In this document: positions 8,121-17,206 of the stretch, piece by piece
How the letters are laid out: every line of letters begins with the position of its first letter
How positions within the stretch are numbered: position 1 is the first letter of the stretch
From: JAMLJG01 sp035327585
GTDB taxonomy: Bacteria > Verrucomicrobiota > Kiritimatiellia > CAIVKH01
Reading direction: 5' to 3'
DNA length: 64,000 nucleotides
Assembly (NCBI GenBank): GCA_035327585.1
Contig: DAOLDD010000007.1
Location: 1-64,000, forward strand
Program-made: the position numbers and the translations under genes
The notes under the pieces: generated by a model
The model's database searches: none
What the model was told of the DNA's origin: nothing
Seen by the model: the letters and a program-made list of their open reading frames with translations, nothing else

Positions 8121-9863
8121 ATGCATACTGATTCGCTGCTGTTTTCGAGCTTGAAGCTGCTGGGCGGACTCGCGCTCTTCCTGTTCGCGATCAAGCTCAT
8201 GACTACGAGCTTGCAGGCCGCCGCCGGCCGGTCGCTGCGCCGCCTCGTCCGCAACGCGACCCGCGGACGCTGGGTTGGGAGCCTGCTCGGCACGCTCTTC
8301 GGCTTCCTTCTGCATAGCACTGCAACCACCATATTACTCGTAGGTTTCCTCCACGCCGGACTGCTCACCCTGACACAGGCCATCGGACCGATCGCCGGGG
8401 CCAATCTCGGCACCACGCTGTCGATGCAGTTGATTTCTTTCAAACTCGGCGACTTCTACTTTATCCCGATCCTGTTGGGCGTACTCGTGGCGTTGCTGTG
8501 GCCGCGTCGACCGTGGGATTCAGCCGGCCAGGCACTCGTTGGTTTCGGCCTGCTCTTCCTCGCGATGAGCATGATGAGCGGCGCCGTCGCACCGCATCGT
8601 GAATTGCTCAGCCCGCTGCTCGCGACTCCGCACGGCTCGGGCATTTGGGGCCAACTCATCGCGCTCGGTATATCCGCCACCGCCACGGCCCTGATTCACA
8701 GCAGCGGGGCGACCATCGGCATTCTCTTCGCGCTGATCGGGGCAGGCGTATTCAATAGCATCGAACCGATTTTTCCCTTGGTGCTCGGCGCGCATATCGG
8801 CACCTGCTCCACCGCGCTGCTCGGCTCCATCGGCACATCCATCGAAGCGCGGCGAGGCGCCATCGCGCATCTCGTCTTCAACGTGATCGGCGCGGCGCTG
8901 GCCCTCGCGGCGGCGCCGATTCTCATCCCGTTCATTGAAAGCACCTCGCCCAACCTCGTCCGCCAGACGGCCAACCTGCATACCGCCGTCATGGCGTTCA
9001 CGCTGCTGTTCGTCCTGCCGCTGCGCGCGCCGTTCACCGCGTTGGTCCGCGGCCTCACGTATTCCCGCCAGCCGCCGCCGCCGAGCAGCCATCTCGACGA
9101 AGCCGCGCTGAACAAACCGGAGCAGGCGATCTACCTCTCCCTACGCGAACTTCAGCGCGTCGCCGCGATTTGCGGACAGACCTTCCGCCTCAACGCCGAA
9201 ATCATGTTCCGCCTGAACCCGCGCACGATGCGCACCATCCGCCGCAACGAGGAGGCCGTCGACGATATCCAGCGCGCGCTCAAGCGCTACCTGCAGACGC
9301 TGACCGGCCGCTACCTTTCGCGCCGGCAGGCCATCATGATCCAGCACGTCAACCGTTGCATGGTCGACATCGAACGGATCGGCGATCACAACGAGAACAT
9401 CGCCGACCTCACCGAATCACGGCTGCGCACCCAGGGCGCGGCCTTCCCCAGCGAGGCGCAGCGAGCGCTCTTCACGCTATTTGAGTCCGCGGATCGTGTG
9501 CTGAAGCTCGTCATCGACTCCCTCAACCCCGATCAGGCTGATTTCCAATCCACGGCGCACGCCATCCTCGCCGCGCGCGACGAATACGTGGAGCGCAGCC
9601 TCTCCGCAAAAACCCTGTTCGCCGAAAAGATCATCGCCCACGAATGGGCCCCGATCGCCGGAATTTTCCTGAGCGAATACGTCGCCGAATTCGACCGCAT
9701 CGTGCGCCACTCCAAAAACATCGCGCTCGCCGAAAGCCAGCCGTATTTCTGGATCAAACGCCGCAAACTCGACCGCGTCGCCCCCGAAATGCCGGAACGC
9801 GGCGCGGCGGGTCGCGAACCCACCGACTTCCTGGACAAACTACAGGCCGAAGGCTTCGTTTGA
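8121..9863 (+). CDS. Na/phosphate cotransporter family protein with PhoU-like C-terminus
   Basis: Inner-membrane Na+-coupled phosphate transporter of the NptA/PNaS type. The 580-residue protein has a membrane half (about 1-310) with two repeated half-helix motifs, LHSTATT near residue 57 and IHSSGATIG near residue 193, which correspond to the QSSSATT repeats of the family. The rest (about 340-560) is helical and PhoU-like, as in many bacterial members. Na+ coupling would suit a cell that builds a Na+ gradient with NQR. Some homologues act as phosphate exporters, so direction is not fixed. Confidence 0.88.
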   Translation: MHTDSLLFSSLKLLGGLALFLFAIKLMTTSLQAAAGRSLRRLVRNATRGRWVGSLLGTLFGFLLHSTATTILLVGFLHAGLLTLTQAIGPIAGANLGTTLSMQLISFKLGDFYFIPILLGVLVALLWPRRPWDSAGQALVGFGLLFLAMSMMSGAVAPHRELLSPLLATPHGSGIWGQLIALGISATATALIHSSGATIGILFALIGAGVFNSIEPIFPLVLGAHIGTCSTALLGSIGTSIEARRGAIAHLVFNVIGAALALAAAPILIPFIESTSPNLVRQTANLHTAVMAFTLLFVLPLRAPFTALVRGLTYSRQPPPPSSHLDEAALNKPEQAIYLSLRELQRVAAICGQTFRLNAEIMFRLNPRTMRTIRRNEEAVDDIQRALKRYLQTLTGRYLSRRQAIMIQHVNRCMVDIERIGDHNENIADLTESRLRTQGAAFPSEAQRALFTLFESADRVLKLVIDSLNPDQADFQSTAHAILAARDEYVERSLSAKTLFAEKIIAHEWAPIAGIFLSEYVAEFDRIVRHSKNIALAESQPYFWIKRRKLDRVAPEMPERGAAGREPTDFLDKLQAEGFV

Positions 9864-9980
9864 TGCCCCACCCGGGATACCCGGGACAACCCGCCCCCTT
9901 ACCGCGTCATGCGAAAACGCTGGACGCAGCGTTCGTCGGCGCGACATCATCATCGCGGATCGTGAGAGGGATAATTCATC

Positions 9981-10451
9981 ATGCAGGACGCACAACCCGC
10001 CGGATCGTACCTGGCCCTGATCTTTTTGGTGCCCGCGGCGTTCTTGTGGGCGCTCGCGGCACGCGACATCCGGAAAATGCTCCGCATGCGGGCCTGGCCA
10101 CGCGTGGACGGCGTCATCCGAGAAGTCCGCACCCGTCCTAAAACGCGCCACAGCGTGGCGGTCGACGTGAAGATGGATTTCATGTGGGAGGGCCGGGAAA
10201 GGTCGATCTGGTGCGGCTCACCCACCCGCGCGGGATTCAGCACAAAAACCGCGGCCGATCAAACGGCGCTCAATAAGCGAGTCCGCGAATACGTCCCCGG
10301 CTCAACCCGATCCGTCATCGTTAATCCCGAACAGCCGGACGAGGCCTTTATCCGAATGCCCGAATGGCACATCATCATCGCCTGCATCATCGGCGGCCTT
10401 CTACTCGCCGCCATCGCGATCCTCTCGGCGTTCTTTATTCCAGCCACGTGA
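9981..10451 (+). CDS. DUF3592 membrane protein
   Basis: A 156-residue protein with a hydrophobic helix at each end (about 11-30 and 132-154) around a beta-rich middle that contains WPRVDGVIREV and YVPGSTRSVIVNPEQPDEA, the pattern of DUF3592. Function is unknown; the family sits in the membrane with its central domain on one side. A GAGAGGGA ribosome binding site precedes the ATG. The 117-base gap upstream holds a small hairpin (cccgggatacccggg, 9872-9886). Confidence 0.7.
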   Translation: MQDAQPAGSYLALIFLVPAAFLWALAARDIRKMLRMRAWPRVDGVIREVRTRPKTRHSVAVDVKMDFMWEGRERSIWCGSPTRAGFSTKTAADQTALNKRVREYVPGSTRSVIVNPEQPDEAFIRMPEWHIIIACIIGGLLLAAIAILSAFFIPAT

Positions 10452-10469
10452 ACCGCAAGGCCGTCCGCA

Positions 10470-12089
<1,620 letters not shown>

Positions 12090-12111
12090 GGCGGGTTCCT
12101 TGTTTATTTTT

Positions 12112-12169
12112 CCGCCGACAGAGCGGCGGAACTACAGGCGCTGTAGCTCCGGCGCTCCGCCGCCGGAGC
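12112..12169. repeat. Cluster of three GC-rich hairpins upstream of pgi (family F')
   Basis: Three adjacent palindromes: ccgccgacagagcggcgg (12112-12129), ctacaggcgctgtag (12132-12146) and a gctccggcg/cgccggagc stem ending at 12169. The wording ctgtagctccggcg resembles the repeat at 7255-7310. It lies in the divergent pgi upstream region and would form the 5' leader of pgi mRNA if the promoter is further upstream. Confidence 0.55.
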
Positions 12170-12210
12170 AGTCGATCACGCGGATTCAACGATCCATAGC
12201 CAACAAATGC

Positions 12211-12253
12211 TACAGACGTTGCAGGCGCGCGGAAACAGTTTTTACAGACGTTG
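12211..12253. repeat. Family C repeat pair (tacagacgttgc x2)
   Basis: Two direct copies of tacagacgttgc with cores at 12211-12221 and 12243-12253, period 32. The second copy is extended to gtttttacagacgttgcaa as in the copy before apbE. The pair ends 27 bases before the ATG of the next gene. Confidence 0.7.
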
Positions 12254-12280
12254 CAATTCTTCGTGTGCTAGGTTTTGTGG

Positions 12281-13105
12281 ATGCATGTACTCGTGACGGG
12301 GGGAAACGGGACGTTGGGGTCGGCGCTGCGGGCGGAGGCCGCGCGGCGCGGGGATGCCTTCACCGCTTGGGAGCGGGCGACCTGTCAGCCGGATGACATG
12401 GCGGGACTCGCGCCGTATCTGGCTCGCATCGCCCCGGATGCGCTGGTCCATGCGGCGGTGCCCTCCACGGGAACGGGTCGGCCCGACGAGGGACGCCTGG
12501 TGAACATCGAGTGGACGGCCCGTCTCGCCCGCGCGGCGGCGGAGCGCGGCCTCCCGTTTCTCTACATCAGCACGGTCATGGTGTTCACGGACAACGCAAA
12601 GGGACCGTTCACGCCGGAATCGGAACCCGACGCGAAGGACGGATACGGGTTTGAAAAGTTGCAGGGCGAGCGCGCGGCGCGGGATGCGAATCCGGAGGCG
12701 CGGATCGCGCGGATCGGCTGGCAGATCGGTGAGCAGCCGGGCGGCAACCACATGCTGTCGTTTTTCGTGGATAAGATGCGAACCGAGGGCGTCATCCGCG
12801 CGAGCACGAAGTGGCTGCCCGCGACCTCGTTCCTGCCCGACACGGCGGCGGCGCTGCTTGATCTGCTCGCGATGCCGGCGAGTCTGTATCACGTCAACGC
12901 GAACACCCACTGGACCTTCTTCGAAATCGCCACCGCACTGAACGCCCTTCACGGCGGCTCGTGGCGGGTCGAGCCGAACGAGGATTTCGTCTACGACCAA
13001 CGCCTGTTCGACCCCCGCGTACCCATCCCCCCGCTCTCGGCCCGGCTGTCGGAACTGAAGAATTTGCCACATAATGCACATAACGCTCAAAAAGCATTTT
13101 TGTGA
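12281..13105 (+). CDS. NAD(P)-dependent sugar reductase/epimerase, RmlD-like SDR
   Basis: Extended short-chain dehydrogenase of the dTDP-4-dehydrorhamnose reductase type. The 274-residue protein starts MHVLVTGGNGTLG, a complete dinucleotide-binding motif, and has the catalytic YGFEK (YxxxK) near residue 125 with an STVMVF segment before it. A TTG codon 6 bases upstream is also in frame. The last residues (LPHNAHNAQKAFL) are encoded by the intergenic repeat that starts at 13066, so the original C-terminus was probably replaced or extended by the repeat. The substrate is not determined; the sugar cluster downstream suggests polysaccharide biosynthesis. Confidence 0.75.
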   Translation: MHVLVTGGNGTLGSALRAEAARRGDAFTAWERATCQPDDMAGLAPYLARIAPDALVHAAVPSTGTGRPDEGRLVNIEWTARLARAAAERGLPFLYISTVMVFTDNAKGPFTPESEPDAKDGYGFEKLQGERAARDANPEARIARIGWQIGEQPGGNHMLSFFVDKMRTEGVIRASTKWLPATSFLPDTAAALLDLLAMPASLYHVNANTHWTFFEIATALNALHGGSWRVEPNEDFVYDQRLFDPRVPIPPLSARLSELKNLPHNAHNAQKAFL

Positions 13106-13226
13106 CTTCCGTGCCTTTTGTGGCCATCGCCTCCGCTTCCTCACGAGTGCCGGGTTTGTAGGAATCGCCACATAATGCACAGAAGGCTCAAAATTAGATT
13201 TGTGCGTTCTGTGATTTCCGCGGCCA
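13066..13226. repeat. Family D inverted-repeat units, left block (two units)
   Basis: Two units of about 60 bp (13066-13125 and 13167-13226). Each starts gccacataatgcac and ends like ttttgtggcc or cgcggcc, so each is an imperfect palindrome. A 41-base linker separates them (atcgcctccgcttcctca ... tgtaggaatc). The same unit-linker-unit arrangement recurs at 13734-13884 with a similar linker. The first unit is read through by the end of the preceding gene. Confidence 0.75.
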
Positions 13227-13293
13227 TTATCCTCCTGCCGGCAGGGTTTCCGGAATTGGGGTGACGTCCACCAAAAGCACAAGGAGCACAACC

Positions 13294-13671
13294 ATGCGGA
13301 ACGAGGATCAGGTATTACAAATGTGCGACCAGATCAGAGAAACGGCTTTTGCGCTGCATAGCTATCTGCGCCACGGTCACTTGGAAAAGGTCTACGAGAA
13401 CGGACTGGCCAACCGCCTGCGAAAGGCAGGTTTCACGGTCGACCAGCAAAAACCACTTCAGGTGAGAGACGAAGACGGAACGATTCTCGGAGATTTCTAT
13501 GCGGATCTTTTTGTGAACAATGCCTTCATCGTCGAACTCAAGGCGTGCAAAACGCTCGCGCCCGAGCATATCGCGCAGGTACTCGGATATCTCCGCGCAT
13601 CTGGATAACGCGATGCGCTCCTCATCAATTTTGGTGCGCCAGTCATCCAGTTCAAAAAGCTGATTTTGTAA
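13294..13671 (+). pseudogene. GxxExxY family gene with an in-frame stop
   Basis: GxxExxY proteins are small PD-(D/E)XK-fold-like proteins of unknown role, about 120 residues long. The frame from MRNEDQ shows GHLEKVYENGL (the GxxExxY motif region), GDFYADLFVNNAFIVELKA and ends LGYLRASG at a TAA (13606-13608). Reading past that TAA in the same frame gives RDALLINFGAPVIQFKKLIL and a second TAA at 13669-13671, which is the normal family C-terminus. One base change (TAT/TAC to TAA) therefore accounts for the break. Without it the protein would be 125 residues; the truncated form is 104. The true stop lies inside a family D repeat, and repeat-like DNA (caccaaaagcacaaggagca) also precedes the start. 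A sequencing error or suppression cannot be excluded. Confidence 0.8.
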
Positions 13672-13884
13672 CTTCTGCGCCTTCTGTGGCCATCCATCGG
13701 CTCTCCGCCCAGCGGCTTCCGGTGCTAAGAATTGCCACAAAACGCACAAAATGCTCAAAAATATGTTTTGTGACTTCCGTGCCTTTTGTGGCCATCGCCT
13801 CTGCTTCCTCAAGGCTGCAGGGGGGTGTAGGAATTGCCACCTAAAGCACAAAACAATTTTGTGACTTCTGTGCTTTTTGTGGCC
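13663..13884. repeat. Family D inverted-repeat units, right block
   Basis: A half unit (13663-13691) overlaps the GxxExxY 3' end. Two full units follow (13734-13793 and 13836-13884) with gccac ... cacaaaa on the left and ttttgtgacttc.gtgcc on the right. The linkers again carry the cttcc ... gtaggaatt or ctaagaatt wording. With the left block these repeats bracket the GxxExxY gene. Apart from the repeats and the promoter candidate at 13908 nothing is seen in the 275 bases before the next gene. Confidence 0.75.
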
Positions 13885-13907
13885 TTCCCCCGGCCACCGC
13901 GCGGCGG

Positions 13908-13937
13908 TTGACACCCGGGCGCGGGGGCGGGTACGGT
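13908..13937 (+). promoter_or_regulatory. Candidate promoter of the sugar-biosynthesis gene group
   Basis: A perfect TTGACA (13908-13913), an 18-base G-rich spacer, then TACGGT (13932-13937), 9 bases before the ATG at 13947. The short distance to the ATG would give a very short leader. Confidence 0.45.
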
Positions 13938-13946
13938 TTTCGGCCT

Positions 13947-14894
13947 ATGACGCAAAAATCTCCTCGGGTTCTGATCACCGGCGGCGCGGGCTACATCGGG
14001 TCCGTCCTCACCCCCATGCTGCTGCAACGCGGGTTCAGCGTGACCGTGATCGACAACTTTTCCTTCAACCAGCCGACGCTGCTCGACTGCTGCCACCACG
14101 AGGGCCTGACCATCGTGCGCGGCGACGCGCGGGACAAGGGGCTGATCAAGAAGCACCTCGACCAGGCGGACATCGCGATCCCGCTGGCCTGCCTCGTCGG
14201 CGCGCCTCTCTGCGCACAGCGCCCGCAGGAGGCGCAGTCGCTCAACTGCGACGCGGTGAAGATGATCGTGGACCTCTCGCGGGCGGACCAGAAGATCCTC
14301 TACCCCAACACGAACAGCGGCTACGGCGTGGGCAAAGCCGGCGAGTTCTGCACCGAGGAGTCGCCGCTCAACCCCATCTCCGTCTACGGCACCACGAAAG
14401 TCGAAGCCGAGAAATACGTGCTCGCCAGCGGACGCGGCCTGACCTTCCGGCTCGCGACGGTGTTCGGCGTCAGCCCGCGCATGCGGCTCGATCTCCTCGT
14501 GAACGACTTCACCTACCGCGCGGTGACGGATCGCTTCGTGATCCTGTTCGAGGCGCACTTCAAACGGAACTACATCCATGTGCGCGATGTGTGCCGCGCC
14601 TTCCTGCACGCGATCGACAACTGGGACGCGATGCACGGCCAGGCGTACAACGTCGGCTTGAGCGAGGCGAACCTGTCGAAGATGGAATTGTGCCTCGAAA
14701 TCAAGAAGCAGCTCCCGGAGTTCACGATCCTCGAAGCGCCGGTCGGCAAAGACCCGGACCAGCGGAATTACATCGTCAGCAACGAAAAAATCGAGGCGAG
14801 CGGCTTCAAACCCGCCCATTCCCTGCAATGGGGCATCGCCGAGTTGATCAAAGGCTACCAAGTCGTCCGCCGGAACCAGTATGCGAATGTGTAG
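13947..14894 (+). CDS. NAD-dependent epimerase/dehydratase (extended SDR)
   Basis: A 315-residue nucleotide-sugar epimerase or dehydratase. It has GGAGYIGSVLTPMLLQRG at the N-terminus (NAD-binding), NSGYGVGKAGEFCTEES and SVYGTTK (catalytic YxxxK) in the middle, and a sugar-binding C-terminal half with RNYIHVRDVCRAF. The start MTQKSPRVLITGG was chosen over an earlier in-frame ATG that lies at the promoter candidate. It is the first gene of the group that includes the heptose kinase and nucleotidyltransferase, so it probably modifies a nucleotide-linked sugar for a surface polymer. Its exact substrate is open. Confidence 0.85.
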   Translation: MTQKSPRVLITGGAGYIGSVLTPMLLQRGFSVTVIDNFSFNQPTLLDCCHHEGLTIVRGDARDKGLIKKHLDQADIAIPLACLVGAPLCAQRPQEAQSLNCDAVKMIVDLSRADQKILYPNTNSGYGVGKAGEFCTEESPLNPISVYGTTKVEAEKYVLASGRGLTFRLATVFGVSPRMRLDLLVNDFTYRAVTDRFVILFEAHFKRNYIHVRDVCRAFLHAIDNWDAMHGQAYNVGLSEANLSKMELCLEIKKQLPEFTILEAPVGKDPDQRNYIVSNEKIEASGFKPAHSLQWGIAELIKGYQVVRRNQYANV

Positions 14895-14905
14895 GCCCGC
14901 AGCGA

Positions 14906-15160
14906 ATGACACGCTTTCCCGAAACCGAGTATTTTCGATACACACGGAAAAGACCGGATCGTTTGCTTATTTTGGACGAATGGATCGAGCAGGTCATCGC
15001 ACGTCCGGAGCGGGAAGAACTTCAACCAGACGGTCGCATCCGGCGATGGGCGAGGATTTCCGACTTTGAGAATCGCGCGTTGCGGGTTATCCTCTTGAAC
15101 GACGGACGGACGGTTCACAACGCATTCTTTGATCGCGACTACAAGGATCAAGCACCATGA
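14906..15160 (+). CDS. Small protein of unknown function, partner of a DUF2283 gene
   Basis: An 84-residue protein, mostly polar, with the recognisable stretch RPDRLLILDEWIEQVI, then DGRIRRWARI and DGRTVHNAFFDRDY at the end. I do not assign it to a named family with certainty. The 3' end overlaps the next gene by 4 bases (ATGA), the gene pair is tiny, and similar small proteins are commonly found next to DUF2283 genes, which suggests a toxin-antitoxin-like module. It lies inside the sugar cluster but is unlikely to belong to that pathway. Confidence 0.6.
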   Translation: MTRFPETEYFRYTRKRPDRLLILDEWIEQVIARPEREELQPDGRIRRWARISDFENRALRVILLNDGRTVHNAFFDRDYKDQAP

Positions 15161-15381
15161 GAATCAAATACTTTGAGGATACGGATACCGCGCTGTTGGA
15201 ATTCGGCGCCGGAACCCCGGCGGAAACCCGTCCGCTTTCCGACGACATTTATCTGGATCTCGACACGGCAGGTCACGTGGTGTCCATCACCATTGAGCAT
15301 GCCAGCACACGCAGCGATCTTTCCGAATTCAGTTTCGTGCGAATCAACAAACAGAATAAAGCCGCATTGGCGTTGTCTTGA
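15157..15381 (+). CDS. DUF2283 protein
   Basis: A 74-residue protein with the DUF2283 pattern: MRIKYFEDTDTALLEF near the start, then TRPLSDDIYLDLDTAGHVVSITIEHAS. The family has no established function and is often the second gene of small two-gene modules. Its start overlaps the stop of the preceding gene by 4 bases. An antitoxin-like role is inferred from the context only. Confidence 0.75.
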   Translation: MRIKYFEDTDTALLEFGAGTPAETRPLSDDIYLDLDTAGHVVSITIEHASTRSDLSEFSFVRINKQNKAALALS

Positions 15382-15467
15382 AGATGATCCGGCGAAGCGC
15401 GGACAGCATTGCAAACGAAGTTTGACTCGTCGCTGCCTTCGCAAATTCGCCAGGCACCCCTCCCAAC

Positions 15468-16421
15468 ATGAAAGACACCCGCTTCAAGCGCATCCTCGTC
15501 ACGGGGGCGCACGGCTTCCTGGGGCATCACATCGTACCGCGGTTGCGGGAGGCGTTCGCCGCCGAGCTGGTGTGTCCGACCCGGGCGGAATACGAATTGC
15601 TGGCCCCCGGAGTGCCCGCGCGCATGCTGGCGGAGATCCAGCCGGATTGCGTCGTGCATCTCGCCGCGAAATCGGGCGGCATCATCGACAACAAGCAGCG
15701 GCCCGCCGACTATTTTTACGACAACCTCGCGATGAACACGGCGGTGTTCGACGCGGCGTTCAAGGCCGGCGTGCGTAAATTTCTCACCCTGATGGGCGGC
15801 TGCTCGTACCCCGCGCACGCGACGTCGCCCATCGGCGAGGACCAGATGTGGAACGGCCTCCCGCAGATCGAAAGCGCCGGCTACTCCGTCGCCAAGAAGA
15901 TGCTGCTCATCCAATCCTGGGCCTACCGGGTGCAGCACGGCTTCAACTCCGTCGTGCTGATCCCGGGCAACGTGTACGGCGAGTGGGACAACTTCAACCT
16001 GGAGCAGGCGCACGTGATTCCCGCGATGATCCGGAAATACATCGAGGCACAGGAGGCGGGCCGCCCCACGATGACCGCCTTCGGCAGCGGGAAACCGACG
16101 CGCGACTTCGTCTACGCGGGCGACGTCGCCGCGACGATCCCCTGGTTTCTCGCGAACTACGATTCCAGCGAGCCGGTCAACATCTCCGCCGGCCGCCGCA
16201 TCTCGATCCGCGAACTGGCGGAGACGGTGAAGCGGACCACCGGGTTCTCTGGTGAAATCGTCTGGGACGCCTCCAAGCCGGACGGGCAGATGGACAAGAT
16301 TTTCGACGTGGCGAAACTGCGCGCGCTCGGCCTCGCCTGCGACACGACGCTGGAGGAAGGCCTGCGACGCACGATCGCCTGGTTCCGCGAGGCGCGGATG
16401 AACGGGAGCGTACGACTCTAA
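15468..16421 (+). CDS. GDP-L-fucose synthase-like SDR
   Basis: A 317-residue extended SDR close to GDP-L-fucose synthase (Fcl/WcaG), which epimerises and reduces GDP-4-keto-6-deoxymannose. It shows VTGAHGFLGHHIVPRL at the N-terminus, HLAAKSGGI, the catalytic GYSVAKKMLL (YxxxK) and a PGNVYGEWDNF segment, all in the expected order and with family length. No GDP-mannose dehydratase is present in this window. Next to GDP-heptose type genes it may instead act on a deoxy-heptose. The stop (TAA) and the next start (ATG) share one base. Confidence 0.82.
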   Translation: MKDTRFKRILVTGAHGFLGHHIVPRLREAFAAELVCPTRAEYELLAPGVPARMLAEIQPDCVVHLAAKSGGIIDNKQRPADYFYDNLAMNTAVFDAAFKAGVRKFLTLMGGCSYPAHATSPIGEDQMWNGLPQIESAGYSVAKKMLLIQSWAYRVQHGFNSVVLIPGNVYGEWDNFNLEQAHVIPAMIRKYIEAQEAGRPTMTAFGSGKPTRDFVYAGDVAATIPWFLANYDSSEPVNISAGRRISIRELAETVKRTTGFSGEIVWDASKPDGQMDKIFDVAKLRALGLACDTTLEEGLRRTIAWFREARMNGSVRL

Positions 16422-17206
16422 TGGCCGACCTCATCGTGCTCGGCAGCGCGGGGTTCGTCGGCTCCGCCATCGTCGCGGAGGCGCGGGCACGGGGTCTGCA
16501 GGTGCTGGAAGTCGACAAGGAGTCCTACCAACCCGGCCTCGCCGCGCGCTGGCTGATCAACGCGAACGGCAACTCGAAGAAATTCCTCGCGCGCGAACAG
16601 CCTGCGCTCGAATTCGACCTGTCCGTCCGCAGCGTGATGCAATCCCTCCACGACTTCCGGGTGGAATGCTACTGTTTCCTCTCGACGATCGACGTGTACG
16701 ACAACGTGCGCGACCCGGCGGCGAACGCGGAGGATGCGCCAATCCGCCGCGACCGCCTCTCCGCCTACGGGCTGCACAAACTGATGGCCGAGGACCTCGT
16801 CCGCCACTATGCGCCGGAATGGCTGATCCTCCGCATGGGCGGCTTCGTCGGGCCGGGCCTGCGGAAAAATTCGATTTACGATCTGCTGAAGGGCCAGCCG
16901 CTCCGCGTACATCCCGACTCGCGCTACCAGTACCAGCACACCCGCGCGCTCGCCGCGACCGCATTGGACCTGTTGCGGGACGGGACGGGCCGCGAAACCT
17001 GGAACGCCGCCGGCGACGGCACGATCAGCCTGCGCGAAATCGCGGCATGGATTCCCGGCGCGCAGCTCCCCGCCCCACAGGGCGAACCGGAACACTACGA
17101 GGTCAGCCTCTCCAAATTGAAGGCGCGCCGGACGGTCGATTCCTCGCGTGAAACCGTGCGCCAATTCGTGCAGGATGTGCGGGAAGGACGGGTCACCCTC
17201 GCATGA
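16421..17206 (+). CDS. NAD(P)-dependent SDR, sugar epimerase/reductase
   Basis: A 261-residue SDR with the N-terminal MADLIVLGSAGFVGSA binding motif, FLSTIDVYDNV and the catalytic YGLHKLMAEDLV (YxxxK). It is shorter than classic epimerases and closer to RmlD-type reductases. It overlaps the gene before by one base and the kinase gene after by four, so the three are translationally coupled. Substrate unknown; a nucleotide-linked heptose or deoxy sugar is the contextual guess. Confidence 0.75.
   Translation: MADLIVLGSAGFVGSAIVAEARARGLQVLEVDKESYQPGLAARWLINANGNSKKFLAREQPALEFDLSVRSVMQSLHDFRVECYCFLSTIDVYDNVRDPAANAEDAPIRRDRLSAYGLHKLMAEDLVRHYAPEWLILRMGGFVGPGLRKNSIYDLLKGQPLRVHPDSRYQYQHTRALAATALDLLRDGTGRETWNAAGDGTISLREIAAWIPGAQLPAPQGEPEHYEVSLSKLKARRTVDSSRETVRQFVQDVREGRVTLA

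Noticed and set aside
13261..13293. Upstream in-frame start for the GxxExxY gene (11 extra codons)
   Set aside because: The extra codons (TSTKSTRSTT) translate repeat-like DNA, and homologues normally start near the MRNEDQ position.
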